Origin: Niallia taxi
GTDB taxonomy: Bacteria > Bacillota > Bacilli > Bacillales > Cytobacillaceae
Reading direction: 5' to 3'
Length of the DNA stretch: 64,000 nt
NCBI RefSeq assembly: GCF_004005475.1
Contig: NZ_RZTZ01000008.1
Location: forward strand, 62,001 to 126,000
Under the pieces are notes generated by a model. It was not told the origin of the DNA. It did not search any database and worked only from the letters and a program-made list of their open reading frames with translations. The first letter of the stretch is position 1. Each line of letters begins with the position of its first letter. Below are positions 25,571 through 33,738 of the stretch, piece after piece. Position numbers and translations under genes: made by a program.

Positions 25571-25780
25571 ATGTAACGACAAGTATTCCTGACTACATTA
25601 TTAGCAGAAGGCTGTATTGATTTACACATTTTTAGCAACGTCGGACATGAATGTAACTTGGCTATTAAGATAGTCGGTAAATAAGATTTCTCTTTGATTC
25701 TTTTACGTTCATTTCAAAATTCTCTTTACATTAGCACAAGTTAGGTTTATGCTTAATCTGAATTTTACATATGATTTAAC

Positions 25781-25875
25781 TACTAGGGGTGCCCAGAAAG
25801 CGGGCTGAGAGAAAAAATGATTTTTTTAACCCTTTGGACCTGATCTGGGTGATGCCAGCGTAGGAAAGTAGTCAG
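25781..25875 (+). promoter_or_regulatory. TPP riboswitch 1 of a tandem pair
   Basis: It contains the thi-box landmarks: GGGGTGCCC, GGGCTGAGAG, CCCTTTGGACCTGATCTGGG and GATGCCAGCGTAGGAA. One conserved base differs (GTGATGCCAG in place of the usual ATAATGCCAG), which may alter affinity. It binds thiamine pyrophosphate. A terminator (25901-25931) follows directly. Confidence 0.93.
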
Positions 25876-25900
25876 TGAAGTAATTTGTTTACTGCTATTT

Positions 25901-25931
25901 AAGCCAGGTCTTTTTAAGATCTGGCTTTTTT
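25901..25931 (+). terminator. Terminator controlled by TPP riboswitch 1
   Basis: AGCCAGGTCTT and AAGATCTGGCT arms with a 3-base TTT centre and a run of T residues, placed between the two riboswitches. It is the expected expression platform of the first aptamer. Confidence 0.82.
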
Positions 25932-25963
25932 ATGTTGGTAAGCATGACAATTAAATAATTTTA

Positions 25964-26064
25964 TCGCACTGGGGGAGCCGGAATTATCGGCTGAGAGTAG
26001 ACATTTTTGTCTTGACCCTTTTGGACCTGAACTGGATAATGCCAGCGTAGGAAAGTGTTCACTT
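25964..26064 (+). promoter_or_regulatory. TPP riboswitch 2 of a tandem pair
   Basis: A second complete thi-box: GGGGGAGCCGG, GGCTGAGAGTAG, CCTTTTGGACCTGAACTGG and ATAATGCCAGCGTAGGAA, all canonical. It sits 33 bases after the first terminator and about 64 bases before thiW. Two aptamers in series give steeper or layered repression by TPP, as described for a tandem TPP arrangement in B. anthracis tenA. Confidence 0.94.
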
Positions 26065-26094
26065 GGAGATAGCTGTTTTTTTTGCTACCCTTTT

Positions 26095-26127
26095 CCCTCA
26101 GTGCTATTTTACTGGAGGGATTTTTTT
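26095..26127 (+). promoter_or_regulatory. Expression platform of riboswitch 2: combined terminator and SD mask
   Basis: CCCTCAGT (26095-26102) pairs with ACTGGAGGG (26111-26119) with one bulged base, followed by ATTTTTTT. The right arm contains the thiW ribosome site GGAGGG and the T-run is the spacer before the ATG at 26128, so one hairpin could both terminate transcription and hide the ribosome site. Confidence 0.7.
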
Positions 26128-26637
26128 ATGGACAAAACAAGGAAGCTCACATTAACAGCGATGATGGTTGCAATTGGAACGATGACAAGCAATGTGTTTT
26201 TTATTCCAATAGGGTTTACAAAGGTCTTTCCTATCCAGCATTTTCTTAATGTACTTTCAGCAGTAATGCTAGGACCTTATTATGCAGTGCTCCAAGCATT
26301 TAGCGTCTCCCTGTTAAGAAATATAATGGGAACAGGTTCTCTGTTTGCATTCCCAGGTAGCATGGTTGGTGCATTGTTGGCAACCTTCCTGTATTTAAAG
26401 ACAAGGAAGCTGTATATGGCATTTATTGGGGAGGTTGTTGGTACAGGTGTACTTGGCGCAATGCTGGCATATCCGATAGCTGCCTTGCTGCTTGGACAAA
26501 AGGCGACGCTATTTGGATTCATCCCGCTGTTTATCTTCAGCTCGATTGCTGGTGCCTTGCTAGGCTTCATTATTTTAAGTGTATTTGTAAAAAAACAATC
26601 AATTGTCCTAACAAATACAGGTTGGCTTAAGAAATAA
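26128..26637 (+). CDS. thiW: ThiW, thiamine-precursor ECF transporter S component
   Basis: A 169-residue integral membrane protein with five or six segments and the opening TRKLTLTAMMVAIGTMTSNV and FFIPIGFTKVFPIQHFLNV typical of ThiW. ThiW proteins are TPP-riboswitch-regulated substrate-binding subunits of energy-coupling factor transporters, predicted to take up the thiazole precursor; the shared EcfAAT module would be encoded elsewhere. GGAGGG at 26114-26119 and ATG 26128 are inside the riboswitch platform. It is the first gene of a five-gene operon ending at 31367. Confidence 0.9.
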   Translation: MDKTRKLTLTAMMVAIGTMTSNVFFIPIGFTKVFPIQHFLNVLSAVMLGPYYAVLQAFSVSLLRNIMGTGSLFAFPGSMVGALLATFLYLKTRKLYMAFIGEVVGTGVLGAMLAYPIAALLLGQKATLFGFIPLFIFSSIAGALLGFIILSVFVKKQSIVLTNTGWLKK

Positions 26638-26672
26638 AAGGCAGGCTATTGCTTGTATAAAAGGAGAATAAG

Positions 26673-27995
26673 ATGGCAGAAATAACACCAAAAACAGATG
26701 AGCAACAAATAATAGTGGAGCTTGAAGAAAAGCTTCCACCTTTCAAAAACTTTCTATACGGATTGCAGCATGTCTTTGTTTCCAATGTTTGGCTTGATCC
26801 AATTTTTGTAGCAGCGATGATTGGTTTGCCCTTTGCCTTTTCTGCAAATCTAGTAAACTCGATTTTTATTGCAGCAGGACTTGTCACATTGCTGCAAGCA
26901 GCCAGATTTGTGAAGCTGCCAATCGTTCAAGGTCCGTCAGCAGCATTTGACTCCATCATGATTGCTGCCGGAAAAGCGAATGGTCTTGCTGCAGCGAGCG
27001 GTGCAATTCTTATGAGTGCGTTAATCGTATTTATCCTCTCAATCACTGGGTTGCTTGGCAGATTAAAGATGCTGTTTACGCCAGTGATATCGGGAACGGT
27101 TATCTTTTTAGTCGGGATTTCATTGTCTGGCTTTACACTTTCAGAATTCCTTGGTGGAGCACCAGGTGACGAAGGTTTTGCTAGTCCGGCGGTATTAATG
27201 ATGTCGATTCCTACAGCATGTATCGTTCTCCTTCTATCAATATTTGGAAAAGGGTATTTGAAATCATTTTCTTTTCTTATTGCATTAGTTGTTGGTGACA
27301 TTATTGCCATTTTCCTCGGAAAAGCAGATTATTCGATGATAGCAGAAAAGCCTTGGTTCGGCCTTCCGACATTCTTGCCGTATGGAGGGCTGGAGTTTGA
27401 ATGGACGACATTTATAACATTTTTTGTTGCTTATATTGTGGCAGTGATTGAAGCAATGGGTGTTTATCAAGCATCGTCCACGATATTAAAAACAGAAATA
27501 GATGCAAAGCGGATAAGAAATGGCTTTGCTGGTGAATCGGCTGGTTCCATGCTTTCCTCACTGATTGGCGGTTTTCCAACGACTGCATACGCTCAAAACG
27601 TTGGCCTCCTTCGTTTAACAGGTGTTGGTTCAAGATATCCAGTGATGATTGCAGGAGTTATTTTTCTTATCCTTGGATTTGTGCCAAAAGCAGGAGCGTT
27701 GCTTGCCTTAACACCGAGTCCAGTTGTTGGCGGGATTTTTCTGCCTGCTGCTGCAACATTAATATTTACCGGAATTTCCTTATTAGCAAAGGTAGAACAA
27801 AATGATCGCAACTATATGATTATAGGATTATCTATACTGCTGGCAATTTCATTGCCGAGCTTTGCAACAGGACTTACTGGTGCAGCAGGAACGTTCCTTT
27901 CTAATACAATTTTAATTGGAGCATTCAGTTCGATTATTCTGCAGCTATTGTTTGTTAATATCCCAAATTGGTTTAGAAAGGGGACAGGAAAATGA
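26673..27995 (+). CDS. NCS2 family nucleobase-type permease
   Basis: A 440-residue permease with about 12-14 membrane segments of the nucleobase:cation symporter-2 (SLC23) family: FLYGLQHVFVSNVWLDPIF, IVQGPSAAFDSI, the helix-8 acidic region VAVIEAMGVYQ and the family signature TTAYAQNVGLLRLTGVGSR. Known members import uracil, xanthine, uric acid or ascorbate. Lying 35 bases after thiW under two TPP riboswitches, it probably carries a thiamine-related ring, for example an HMP-like pyrimidine, but this is inferred. It shares ATGA with the luxE-like gene. Confidence 0.88.
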   Translation: MAEITPKTDEQQIIVELEEKLPPFKNFLYGLQHVFVSNVWLDPIFVAAMIGLPFAFSANLVNSIFIAAGLVTLLQAARFVKLPIVQGPSAAFDSIMIAAGKANGLAAASGAILMSALIVFILSITGLLGRLKMLFTPVISGTVIFLVGISLSGFTLSEFLGGAPGDEGFASPAVLMMSIPTACIVLLLSIFGKGYLKSFSFLIALVVGDIIAIFLGKADYSMIAEKPWFGLPTFLPYGGLEFEWTTFITFFVAYIVAVIEAMGVYQASSTILKTEIDAKRIRNGFAGESAGSMLSSLIGGFPTTAYAQNVGLLRLTGVGSRYPVMIAGVIFLILGFVPKAGALLALTPSPVVGGIFLPAAATLIFTGISLLAKVEQNDRNYMIIGLSILLAISLPSFATGLTGAAGTFLSNTILIGAFSSIILQLLFVNIPNWFRKGTGK

Positions 27996-29128
27996 AAGAA
28001 AGCGCCATGGCAATAACAGATGATATTCTCTCATTTATTGATAAATATAAAGAGGGCTTTCAAGAACTGGAAGGATATGAACAAGATTTTAATACACTGT
28101 CACTGCAGCTGTTTAACTATCAATTTCAGCATAACTTACCATATAAAAAATATTGTCAGACAAAGAAAAGGACACCGCTTACTGTTAAGCATTGGTTACA
28201 TATTCCGCCAATGCCGATTCAAGGCTATAAGGAGCTGACATTATCCTGTGAACCATCAGATGAGACAGAAGCAGTATTTATGACAAGTGGAACAACAAAT
28301 CCTGAACAAAAGGGCCGAAATTATCACCCGACATTACGTGTTTGGGATGCTTCTATGAAATATCCATTTAAACAATTTGTTATGCCAGATAAAGAGAATC
28401 TGAAAATGTTAGTCCTTTCACCTGCAGAGGATTTGAATAAAAACTCTTCCCTTTCTAGGTATTTATCAAATGCAGTAGCCAACTTCGGTACAGAGGACAG
28501 CAAGTTTTTATTTAAAGAAAACGGGTTAGACATGGAAGAACTTATAAAGGAATTGCAGAAATGTGAGCAAAAACAAGAACCAGTTTTATTGATTGGCGCA
28601 ACGTTTGCGTATGTTCATATCCTTGATTATTTACAGGCAAAGAAGCTGCACTTTCAGCTCGCAGAAGGAAGCAGGATATTTGATACAGGCGGGTTTAAGG
28701 GACAGTCCCGTGAAGTAGAAATGGAGGAGCTGTATCAGCATTTTCAAACATTTTTCCACGTCAGCCGATCTAAATGCATCAATATGTATGGCATGACAGA
28801 ACTTAGCTCCCAACTTTATGACAAGACAATCCTGTCAAGCTGTAAAGGTGAAGTAACTTATGATAAAACAGGCCCTGCCTGGGTAAGAACAGTCATACTT
28901 GATCCAGAAACCTTAAAGCCTGTCGAGAAAGGATCAAAAGGTGTGATTGCACATGTCGATTTAGCGAACTGGAATTCATGTATAGCAATTCTGACACAGG
29001 ATGAAGGTGTACAAACAGACGAAGGGCTTCAGCTGCTTGGCAGGATAAAAGGGTCTGAAGCAAGAGGCTGCTCGATTGCTGTTGACCAGTTAATGCAGGC
29101 AGCTCAGGGTGGTGCTTCGTTCTCGTGA
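27992..29128 (+). CDS. LuxE-like acyl-activating enzyme (acyl-protein synthetase)
   Basis: A 378-residue adenylating enzyme of the LuxE/phenazine-type acyl-protein synthetase family. It has the ATP-binding VFMTSGTTNPEQKG, a DTGGFKG loop and the adenylate motif INMYGMTELSSQLYD. LuxE activates a fatty acid as acyl-AMP and passes it to a cysteine for reduction by LuxC. Here lux luciferase genes are absent; the gene overlaps the permease by 4 bases and the luxC-like gene by 4 bases (GTGA), showing tight co-translation. The acid substrate is unknown. Confidence 0.85.
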   Translation: MKESAMAITDDILSFIDKYKEGFQELEGYEQDFNTLSLQLFNYQFQHNLPYKKYCQTKKRTPLTVKHWLHIPPMPIQGYKELTLSCEPSDETEAVFMTSGTTNPEQKGRNYHPTLRVWDASMKYPFKQFVMPDKENLKMLVLSPAEDLNKNSSLSRYLSNAVANFGTEDSKFLFKENGLDMEELIKELQKCEQKQEPVLLIGATFAYVHILDYLQAKKLHFQLAEGSRIFDTGGFKGQSREVEMEELYQHFQTFFHVSRSKCINMYGMTELSSQLYDKTILSSCKGEVTYDKTGPAWVRTVILDPETLKPVEKGSKGVIAHVDLANWNSCIAILTQDEGVQTDEGLQLLGRIKGSEARGCSIAVDQLMQAAQGGASFS

Positions 29129-30585
29129 GCAATCATGTAATCGTTGATGCCTTTTATCTGCCCAATTCTATTAAACTGAAAAACTTCCAAGAAAAACCTA
29201 TTTTTGTAAACGGAGTAAATTATCTATTAAGATATCCTGTTATTCAGAAACAGGAGCTTCAGGAAATAGCTGCAGCAGTTAAGGAAAATAGAAGGACTTA
29301 TTTAGCAACCCTTCCAACAAGTGAAATAGTGGCTAAAATCGATAAAGCAATCCAGCTTTGGCTGAATCCTGATTATCCATTAAGACAATTAGCTGAATCC
29401 CTTGTTCCTGCAATTACTGGCTATGATAGCGATATGGTACGCCTCGAGCTAAAAAAATATATGCGGACATTCCGCAAGAGAGAGCTACTCCGTTTTCTTG
29501 ATGAGGAATTTGATCAGCCTGCAATACTGGATGAATTTCGGCCAAGAAAGTCAGGTGGAATGAGCAGGGCCTTTGGTCCAAGCACGATATTTCATATCTT
29601 TTCAGGAAATGTGCCAGGTGTGCAGCTATGGAGTTTAGTGATGGGTCTTTTGCTTAAATCAGCTGCAATTGGAAAAACCTCGTTATCAGAGCCGCTTTTA
29701 CCTGTATTATTTCTGGAGTCACTGAAAGAAGTGGACGAGACCTTAGCCGAATCTATGGCAGTTATACCATGGAAGGGTGGAACCGTGGAGCTGGAACAGG
29801 CTGCGGTTGATTGGGGTGATGCTGTTATTGTATATGGTTCTAATCAAACAGTAGAGGCAATCAAAAAAAGAACACCGGTACATAAGAAGCTGCTGTCATA
29901 TGGACATAAGATAAGTATTGCGTTGATCGGCAAGGAAGCATTAACAACCGATCATTTCGCTAAAACTCTGCATAAGGTTGCTGAGGATGTGTCCATTTAC
30001 GACCAGCAAAGCTGCCTTTCGCCTCAAGTAATCTATGTTGAAAAGGAAGGGGCGCTAAGCCCGAAGCAATTCGCCCAAGGATTGGCTGGAGAGCTAGAAC
30101 GGTATCATCTAAAAAGACCTAGAGCAAGATTAACAGGTGAAGAGGCAATGGCCATACAAAACATTCGTAATCAATATCATCTTAAAAGCATAAGTTCGGA
30201 TAAAGTAGCGGTCTACAGTAGTAAAGAGGATACAGCTTGGACGGTTATTTATCAGGAAGAACCAGCTTTTAGCGGAACCCCTTTAAATCGTACTGTTCAT
30301 GTATATGCAATCGACAAACTGGAAGCGGCAGCGGATATTCTTAAGTCTTATGAGACATACCTTCAGTCGTGCGGTTTGGCTGTTGAACCGGCCAGATTAT
30401 TTTCGATTACAAGTCTGTTAGGTGCTGTTGGTGTTAATCGGTTTTGCCCGATTGGTGAAATGAATTCGGCAAAACCAGGCTGGCATCATGACGGCGGTTT
30501 TAATCTTACCGAGCTTGTCAAGATGGTTGATATGGAAAGAAACCTTGAATACGCGATGGAAAAATACGACGAGGATGTCGAGTAA
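29125..30585 (+). CDS. LuxC-like acyl reductase
   Basis: A 486-residue member of the LuxC acyl-CoA/acyl-protein reductase family (aldehyde-dehydrogenase fold). Catalytic Cys297 lies in YDQQSCLSPQVIYVE, the family active-site motif; FHIFSGNVPGVQLWSLVMGL fits the NADPH-binding part and RFCPIGEMNSAKPGWHHDG is the C-terminal signature. It should reduce an activated acyl group to an aldehyde with NADPH. The start is a GTG overlapping the luxE-like stop. With the LuxE-like enzyme and the SDR downstream it could convert an acid to an alcohol. Confidence 0.88.
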   Translation: MSNHVIVDAFYLPNSIKLKNFQEKPIFVNGVNYLLRYPVIQKQELQEIAAAVKENRRTYLATLPTSEIVAKIDKAIQLWLNPDYPLRQLAESLVPAITGYDSDMVRLELKKYMRTFRKRELLRFLDEEFDQPAILDEFRPRKSGGMSRAFGPSTIFHIFSGNVPGVQLWSLVMGLLLKSAAIGKTSLSEPLLPVLFLESLKEVDETLAESMAVIPWKGGTVELEQAAVDWGDAVIVYGSNQTVEAIKKRTPVHKKLLSYGHKISIALIGKEALTTDHFAKTLHKVAEDVSIYDQQSCLSPQVIYVEKEGALSPKQFAQGLAGELERYHLKRPRARLTGEEAMAIQNIRNQYHLKSISSDKVAVYSSKEDTAWTVIYQEEPAFSGTPLNRTVHVYAIDKLEAAADILKSYETYLQSCGLAVEPARLFSITSLLGAVGVNRFCPIGEMNSAKPGWHHDGGFNLTELVKMVDMERNLEYAMEKYDEDVE

Positions 30586-30599
30586 AAGGATGTGTATAG

Positions 30600-31367
30600 A
30601 TGAATCTTCAGGAAAAAGTCGTGCTGGTAACTGGTGCAAGCAGAGGCATTGGCGCTGCAATTGCAAAGAAGTTTGCTGCAGAAGGTGCCTTTGTTATTAT
30701 TAACTATTTGAAAAACAAGACTCTCGCTGATTTGGTGGTTAAGGAAATTGAGGCAAACGGCGGGCAGGCAGCAGCCATACAAGCGGATGTTCAAGTAGAG
30801 GAACAAGTTGCCAATATGATTACTCAAATTGGTGATTCGTTTGGCACAATTGATGTTGTCATCAATAATGCACTAAGCCACTACACCTTTAATCCAAAAA
30901 CAAGGAAAACAGCGTGGAATATCAGTTGGGAGGATTACAACAGCCAATGGGAGGGTAATGTACACGGAGCGTATAATGTGTGCAGGGCAGTAATGCCTTA
31001 TATGAAAGAGCAAACGCACGGGAGAATCATTAATATTGTTACAAATTTAATGGAACTTCCTGTTATACCCTATCATGACTATACAACCTCAAAAATGGCG
31101 CTGTTAGGCTTCACCAGAAACTTGGCTAAAGAGCTAGGGGTTTTCGGAATAACAGTCAATGCCATCGCGCCTGGTCTGACATACCCGACAGACTCCAGTT
31201 CTGAAACACAGGAATCTGTCAGAGAATCGATCATTCACATGACACCAATGGGCCGTTTGGCGAAACCAGAGGATATCGCAGGCAGTGCTCTATTTTTAGC
31301 ATCCGACCTCGCTGCATTTATTACAGGACAGTGCATATATGTGGATGGCGGGTTAGTAATGAGATGA
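30600..31367 (+). CDS. SDR family oxidoreductase (FabG-like)
   Basis: A 255-residue short-chain dehydrogenase: GASRGIGAAIAKKFAAEG nucleotide site, NNAL, catalytic Tyr161 and Lys165 in YTTSK and the NAIAPGLTYP stretch. The usual active-site Ser is replaced by Thr148, a possible but less common variant. It likely reduces an aldehyde or ketone with NAD(P)H, here perhaps the aldehyde made by the LuxC-like enzyme 15 bases upstream. It is the last gene of the TPP-regulated operon; I saw no clear terminator after it. Confidence 0.88.
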   Translation: MNLQEKVVLVTGASRGIGAAIAKKFAAEGAFVIINYLKNKTLADLVVKEIEANGGQAAAIQADVQVEEQVANMITQIGDSFGTIDVVINNALSHYTFNPKTRKTAWNISWEDYNSQWEGNVHGAYNVCRAVMPYMKEQTHGRIINIVTNLMELPVIPYHDYTTSKMALLGFTRNLAKELGVFGITVNAIAPGLTYPTDSSSETQESVRESIIHMTPMGRLAKPEDIAGSALFLASDLAAFITGQCIYVDGGLVMR

Positions 31368-31535
31368 GAGATTGCCCCTTGTCGTGAATGAATTAATGGA
31401 CTTTTTCGTGTATGTTGGTTCCTGCATTTGGATATAAATCCTTCTCCTTAACATTAGAGAAGCTTTTGTAATAGAAGAAGCTATTATATAATGAACCTAA
31501 ATCAACCGGCACTTAAGACGAAAGAGGGGTATAAG

Positions 31536-31922
31536 ATGATATTAAAAATGGATGAAGAGACGATAGAGTATTTAAAACAAACATTAAAAAGATCTAACTT
31601 TGCAACAACGATATTAAATGATACACTTTATTTTTTTGCAAAAGAAAAGGTGAGATTACCAAAAGGAGCTAATCCAATGGAGGTGTTTGCCTATATTAAT
31701 GAAAAAGATGAATTAGTGACAGAATTTGCAGCAAGACACGCTCAGGAACAAAACAGTCCATTTGTGACGATAGGCAGAACAACGAATCTTAAAGAAATTT
31801 CGATGCAGGGTTATATTCTTTATACATACTTCCTAACAGATAATAAAAGTGAAACAAATTATTCTAATGAGGTGATTGACACAAGCAGCACCCATTATTG
31901 GGTAATTAATACCCAGGAATAG
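31536..31922 (+). CDS. Hypothetical protein
   Basis: A 128-residue acidic protein without signal peptide or membrane segment and with no family I recognise. The ATG at 31536 follows AGAGGGG; an earlier in-frame ATG at 31491 lacks a ribosome site. It has a mixed alpha/beta look (MDEETIEYLKQTLKR helix, then strands). It is separated by 168 bases from the SDR gene and probably has its own promoter. Confidence 0.6.
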   Translation: MILKMDEETIEYLKQTLKRSNFATTILNDTLYFFAKEKVRLPKGANPMEVFAYINEKDELVTEFAARHAQEQNSPFVTIGRTTNLKEISMQGYILYTYFLTDNKSETNYSNEVIDTSSTHYWVINTQE

Positions 31923-32069
31923 CTTGAATTAATGGATTAAGACGCTATGTCGGAAAATTGGATGGTCAATAAATACCCTAATTGGATGGTTAACTTTTGT
32001 GGGAAATCCAGTATGATAGGAATGTGATATAATTATCATGATGTGATTTTAATATTGGAGTGAGCATTT

Positions 32070-32507
32070 ATGACTTGGATTTCCATCATAGCATTAGTTC
32101 TATTTTGTATCGTGAAGGTTTTAATGACGTGCTTGCCATCAGGCGCCGTTGAGTGGCTGCTTGGAAAGTATAAATTGCATATGAAGCTTTCTAATGATCA
32201 TACAGATATCCTTTACAATGGGAGAAAAATTGAGGGTGATACGAAAGCCGATATTTTAAACCATTTTAATCAAGCGATTGTCAGAGAAAAATACAGTCTG
32301 TATCCAGGCAGTGAAGATAGCTATCTACATCCGGCAAATGCCGATTACTCTCTAACTATTCATACGAAGGCAGGCAAAAAAGAGTGGAAGCTGCTGCTGT
32401 CCAGTTATAAGGACAGAATAGATGTAGTAAAACAATATAAGAACAAAATTGTCGTATATAGCACATACCCATTTGAGCTTGATCTCGACAAAATGAATAA
32501 AGCTTAA
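32070..32507 (+). CDS. YfmQ family protein
   Basis: A 145-residue protein with one N-terminal membrane segment (WISIIALVLFCIVKVLMTCL) and a soluble part with KKEWKLLLSSYKDRIDVVKQ. Length and pattern resemble the Bacillus YfmQ family, function unknown. GGAGTGAG precedes the ATG. A terminator follows. Confidence 0.6.
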   Translation: MTWISIIALVLFCIVKVLMTCLPSGAVEWLLGKYKLHMKLSNDHTDILYNGRKIEGDTKADILNHFNQAIVREKYSLYPGSEDSYLHPANADYSLTIHTKAGKKEWKLLLSSYKDRIDVVKQYKNKIVVYSTYPFELDLDKMNKA

Positions 32508-32527
32508 TAAATATAAGGAAACAAAAT

Positions 32528-32560
32528 GAGCCATTATAGTGACACTATATGGCTTTTTTA
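32528..32560 (+). terminator. Terminator after the YfmQ-like gene
   Basis: AGCCATTATAGTG and CACTATATGGCT arms (one bulge) with a one-base loop and TTTTTT. Confidence 0.8.
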
Positions 32561-32696
32561 GTGTAATAATTTATCTTCAAAATAAATAGAATATTGCATA
32601 ATATAATACCAATTTATGGCGGCCTGCTAGTATAATAGAAGGTATATGTGTAGAAATACTACAAATCTTTAAATTGTTATGAAATGAGGTAACAGG

Positions 32697-33512
32697 ATGG
32701 GTAAAGGCTTAGAAGGAAAACGCGTAGCAATTGGAGCTTCTCGAAAAACAGAGGAAATGAGCAAATTGATAGAGAATCAGGGAGGCATTCCTGTTGTCCG
32801 TTCCCTGCAAGGTACGGTGTTTTTGGCAGAGAAGGAGGTTGAACCGGAACTAATTAAGTTTGTAGAAGAAGGTGCAGACTGGGTAATCTTTACGACAGGT
32901 ATCGGAACAGAAACGTTAGTGAATATTGCTGATAAACTTGGAGTGAAGGAAACCTACCTGAAGCAAATCGACAAGGCGAATGTGGCAATAAGAGGATATA
33001 AAACGAAAAACTTCCTCAAAAAAATAAACATAGAGCCTGCTGTATTGGATGAGGATGGATCAACTAGAGGACTGATACGCGCTCTTGAAGACGTTGATTT
33101 TACAGGGAAAAAAGTGCTTGTTCAGCTTCATGGAGAAACAGCTCCTAAGCTGATTGAGTTTTTAGAGGGCAAAGGAGCAAGTGTTCAAACTATCCTGCCA
33201 TATCAGCATATTGCTCCAGAATGGGATGCTGTTCAAACACTATTTGACGAAATCATAGAAAAGAAAGTGGATGCGGTTTGCTTTACAAGCGCCATTCAAG
33301 CAAGATCTTTATTTACGTTTGCGAAAGACAAGGGTATAACGAAAGAAATATTGGCTGCATTTCAAAGCAATACACTAGCTGTTGCAGTAGGGAAAGTGAC
33401 GGCAGAGGCTTTATCAGAGGAAGGGATTGACCGAATTGTTGTGCCAGAGCTTGAGCGTATGGGGGCAATGATTATTGAGCTTTCTCGTTACTTTGAAAAA
33501 AGTAGAGTATAA
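32697..33512 (+). CDS. Uroporphyrinogen-III synthase-like protein (HemD fold)
   Basis: A 271-residue two-domain protein of the HemD family: KRVAIGASRKTEEMSKLIEN, DWVIFTTGIGTETLVNIAD in domain 1, DAVCFTSAIQARSLFTFAKD and VAVGKVTAEALSEEGI in domain 2. HemD closes hydroxymethylbilane into uroporphyrinogen III. There are no other heme genes here, so this is probably an extra, stand-alone copy, as seen in other Bacillus genomes, whose role may differ from the hem-operon enzyme. AATGAGGT supports the ATG at 32697. Confidence 0.82.
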   Translation: MGKGLEGKRVAIGASRKTEEMSKLIENQGGIPVVRSLQGTVFLAEKEVEPELIKFVEEGADWVIFTTGIGTETLVNIADKLGVKETYLKQIDKANVAIRGYKTKNFLKKINIEPAVLDEDGSTRGLIRALEDVDFTGKKVLVQLHGETAPKLIEFLEGKGASVQTILPYQHIAPEWDAVQTLFDEIIEKKVDAVCFTSAIQARSLFTFAKDKGITKEILAAFQSNTLAVAVGKVTAEALSEEGIDRIVVPELERMGAMIIELSRYFEKSRV

Positions 33513-33519
33513 GTATTTT

Positions 33520-33557
33520 GAGGTATCGGTGTAATTAGAACCGATGCCTTATTTTTT
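33520..33557 (+). terminator. Terminator after the HemD-like gene
   Basis: GGTATCGGT and ACCGATGCC arms with a loop of 9 bases and a T-run. Confidence 0.75.
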
Positions 33558-33701
33558 TAGATTAAGATAATTTGGTTTCTAAATTTATAAAAAATTTCTA
33601 TAAAAAATCATTGGAAAAATTATAGTTCAATATTATAATAGTTGTAAGTATAAGTTAGTGATATTTTTCATCTGGTGCATACAAGTTTAAGCTCAATAAA
33701 A

Positions 33702-33715
33702 AGTAAGCGCTTATA
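33702..33715. promoter_or_regulatory. cre-like site (CcpA operator)
   Basis: AGTAAGCGCTTATA holds the AAGCGCTT core of catabolite-responsive elements, 24 bases before the arabinofuranosidase start, as expected for carbon catabolite repression. Confidence 0.6.
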
Positions 33716-33738
33716 AATATCTAATAAGGAGAATACAA

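Noticed and set aside
27992-31367. Bioluminescence (lux) operon
   Set aside because: LuxE- and LuxC-like genes are present, but luxA, luxB and luxD are absent and control is by TPP riboswitches.
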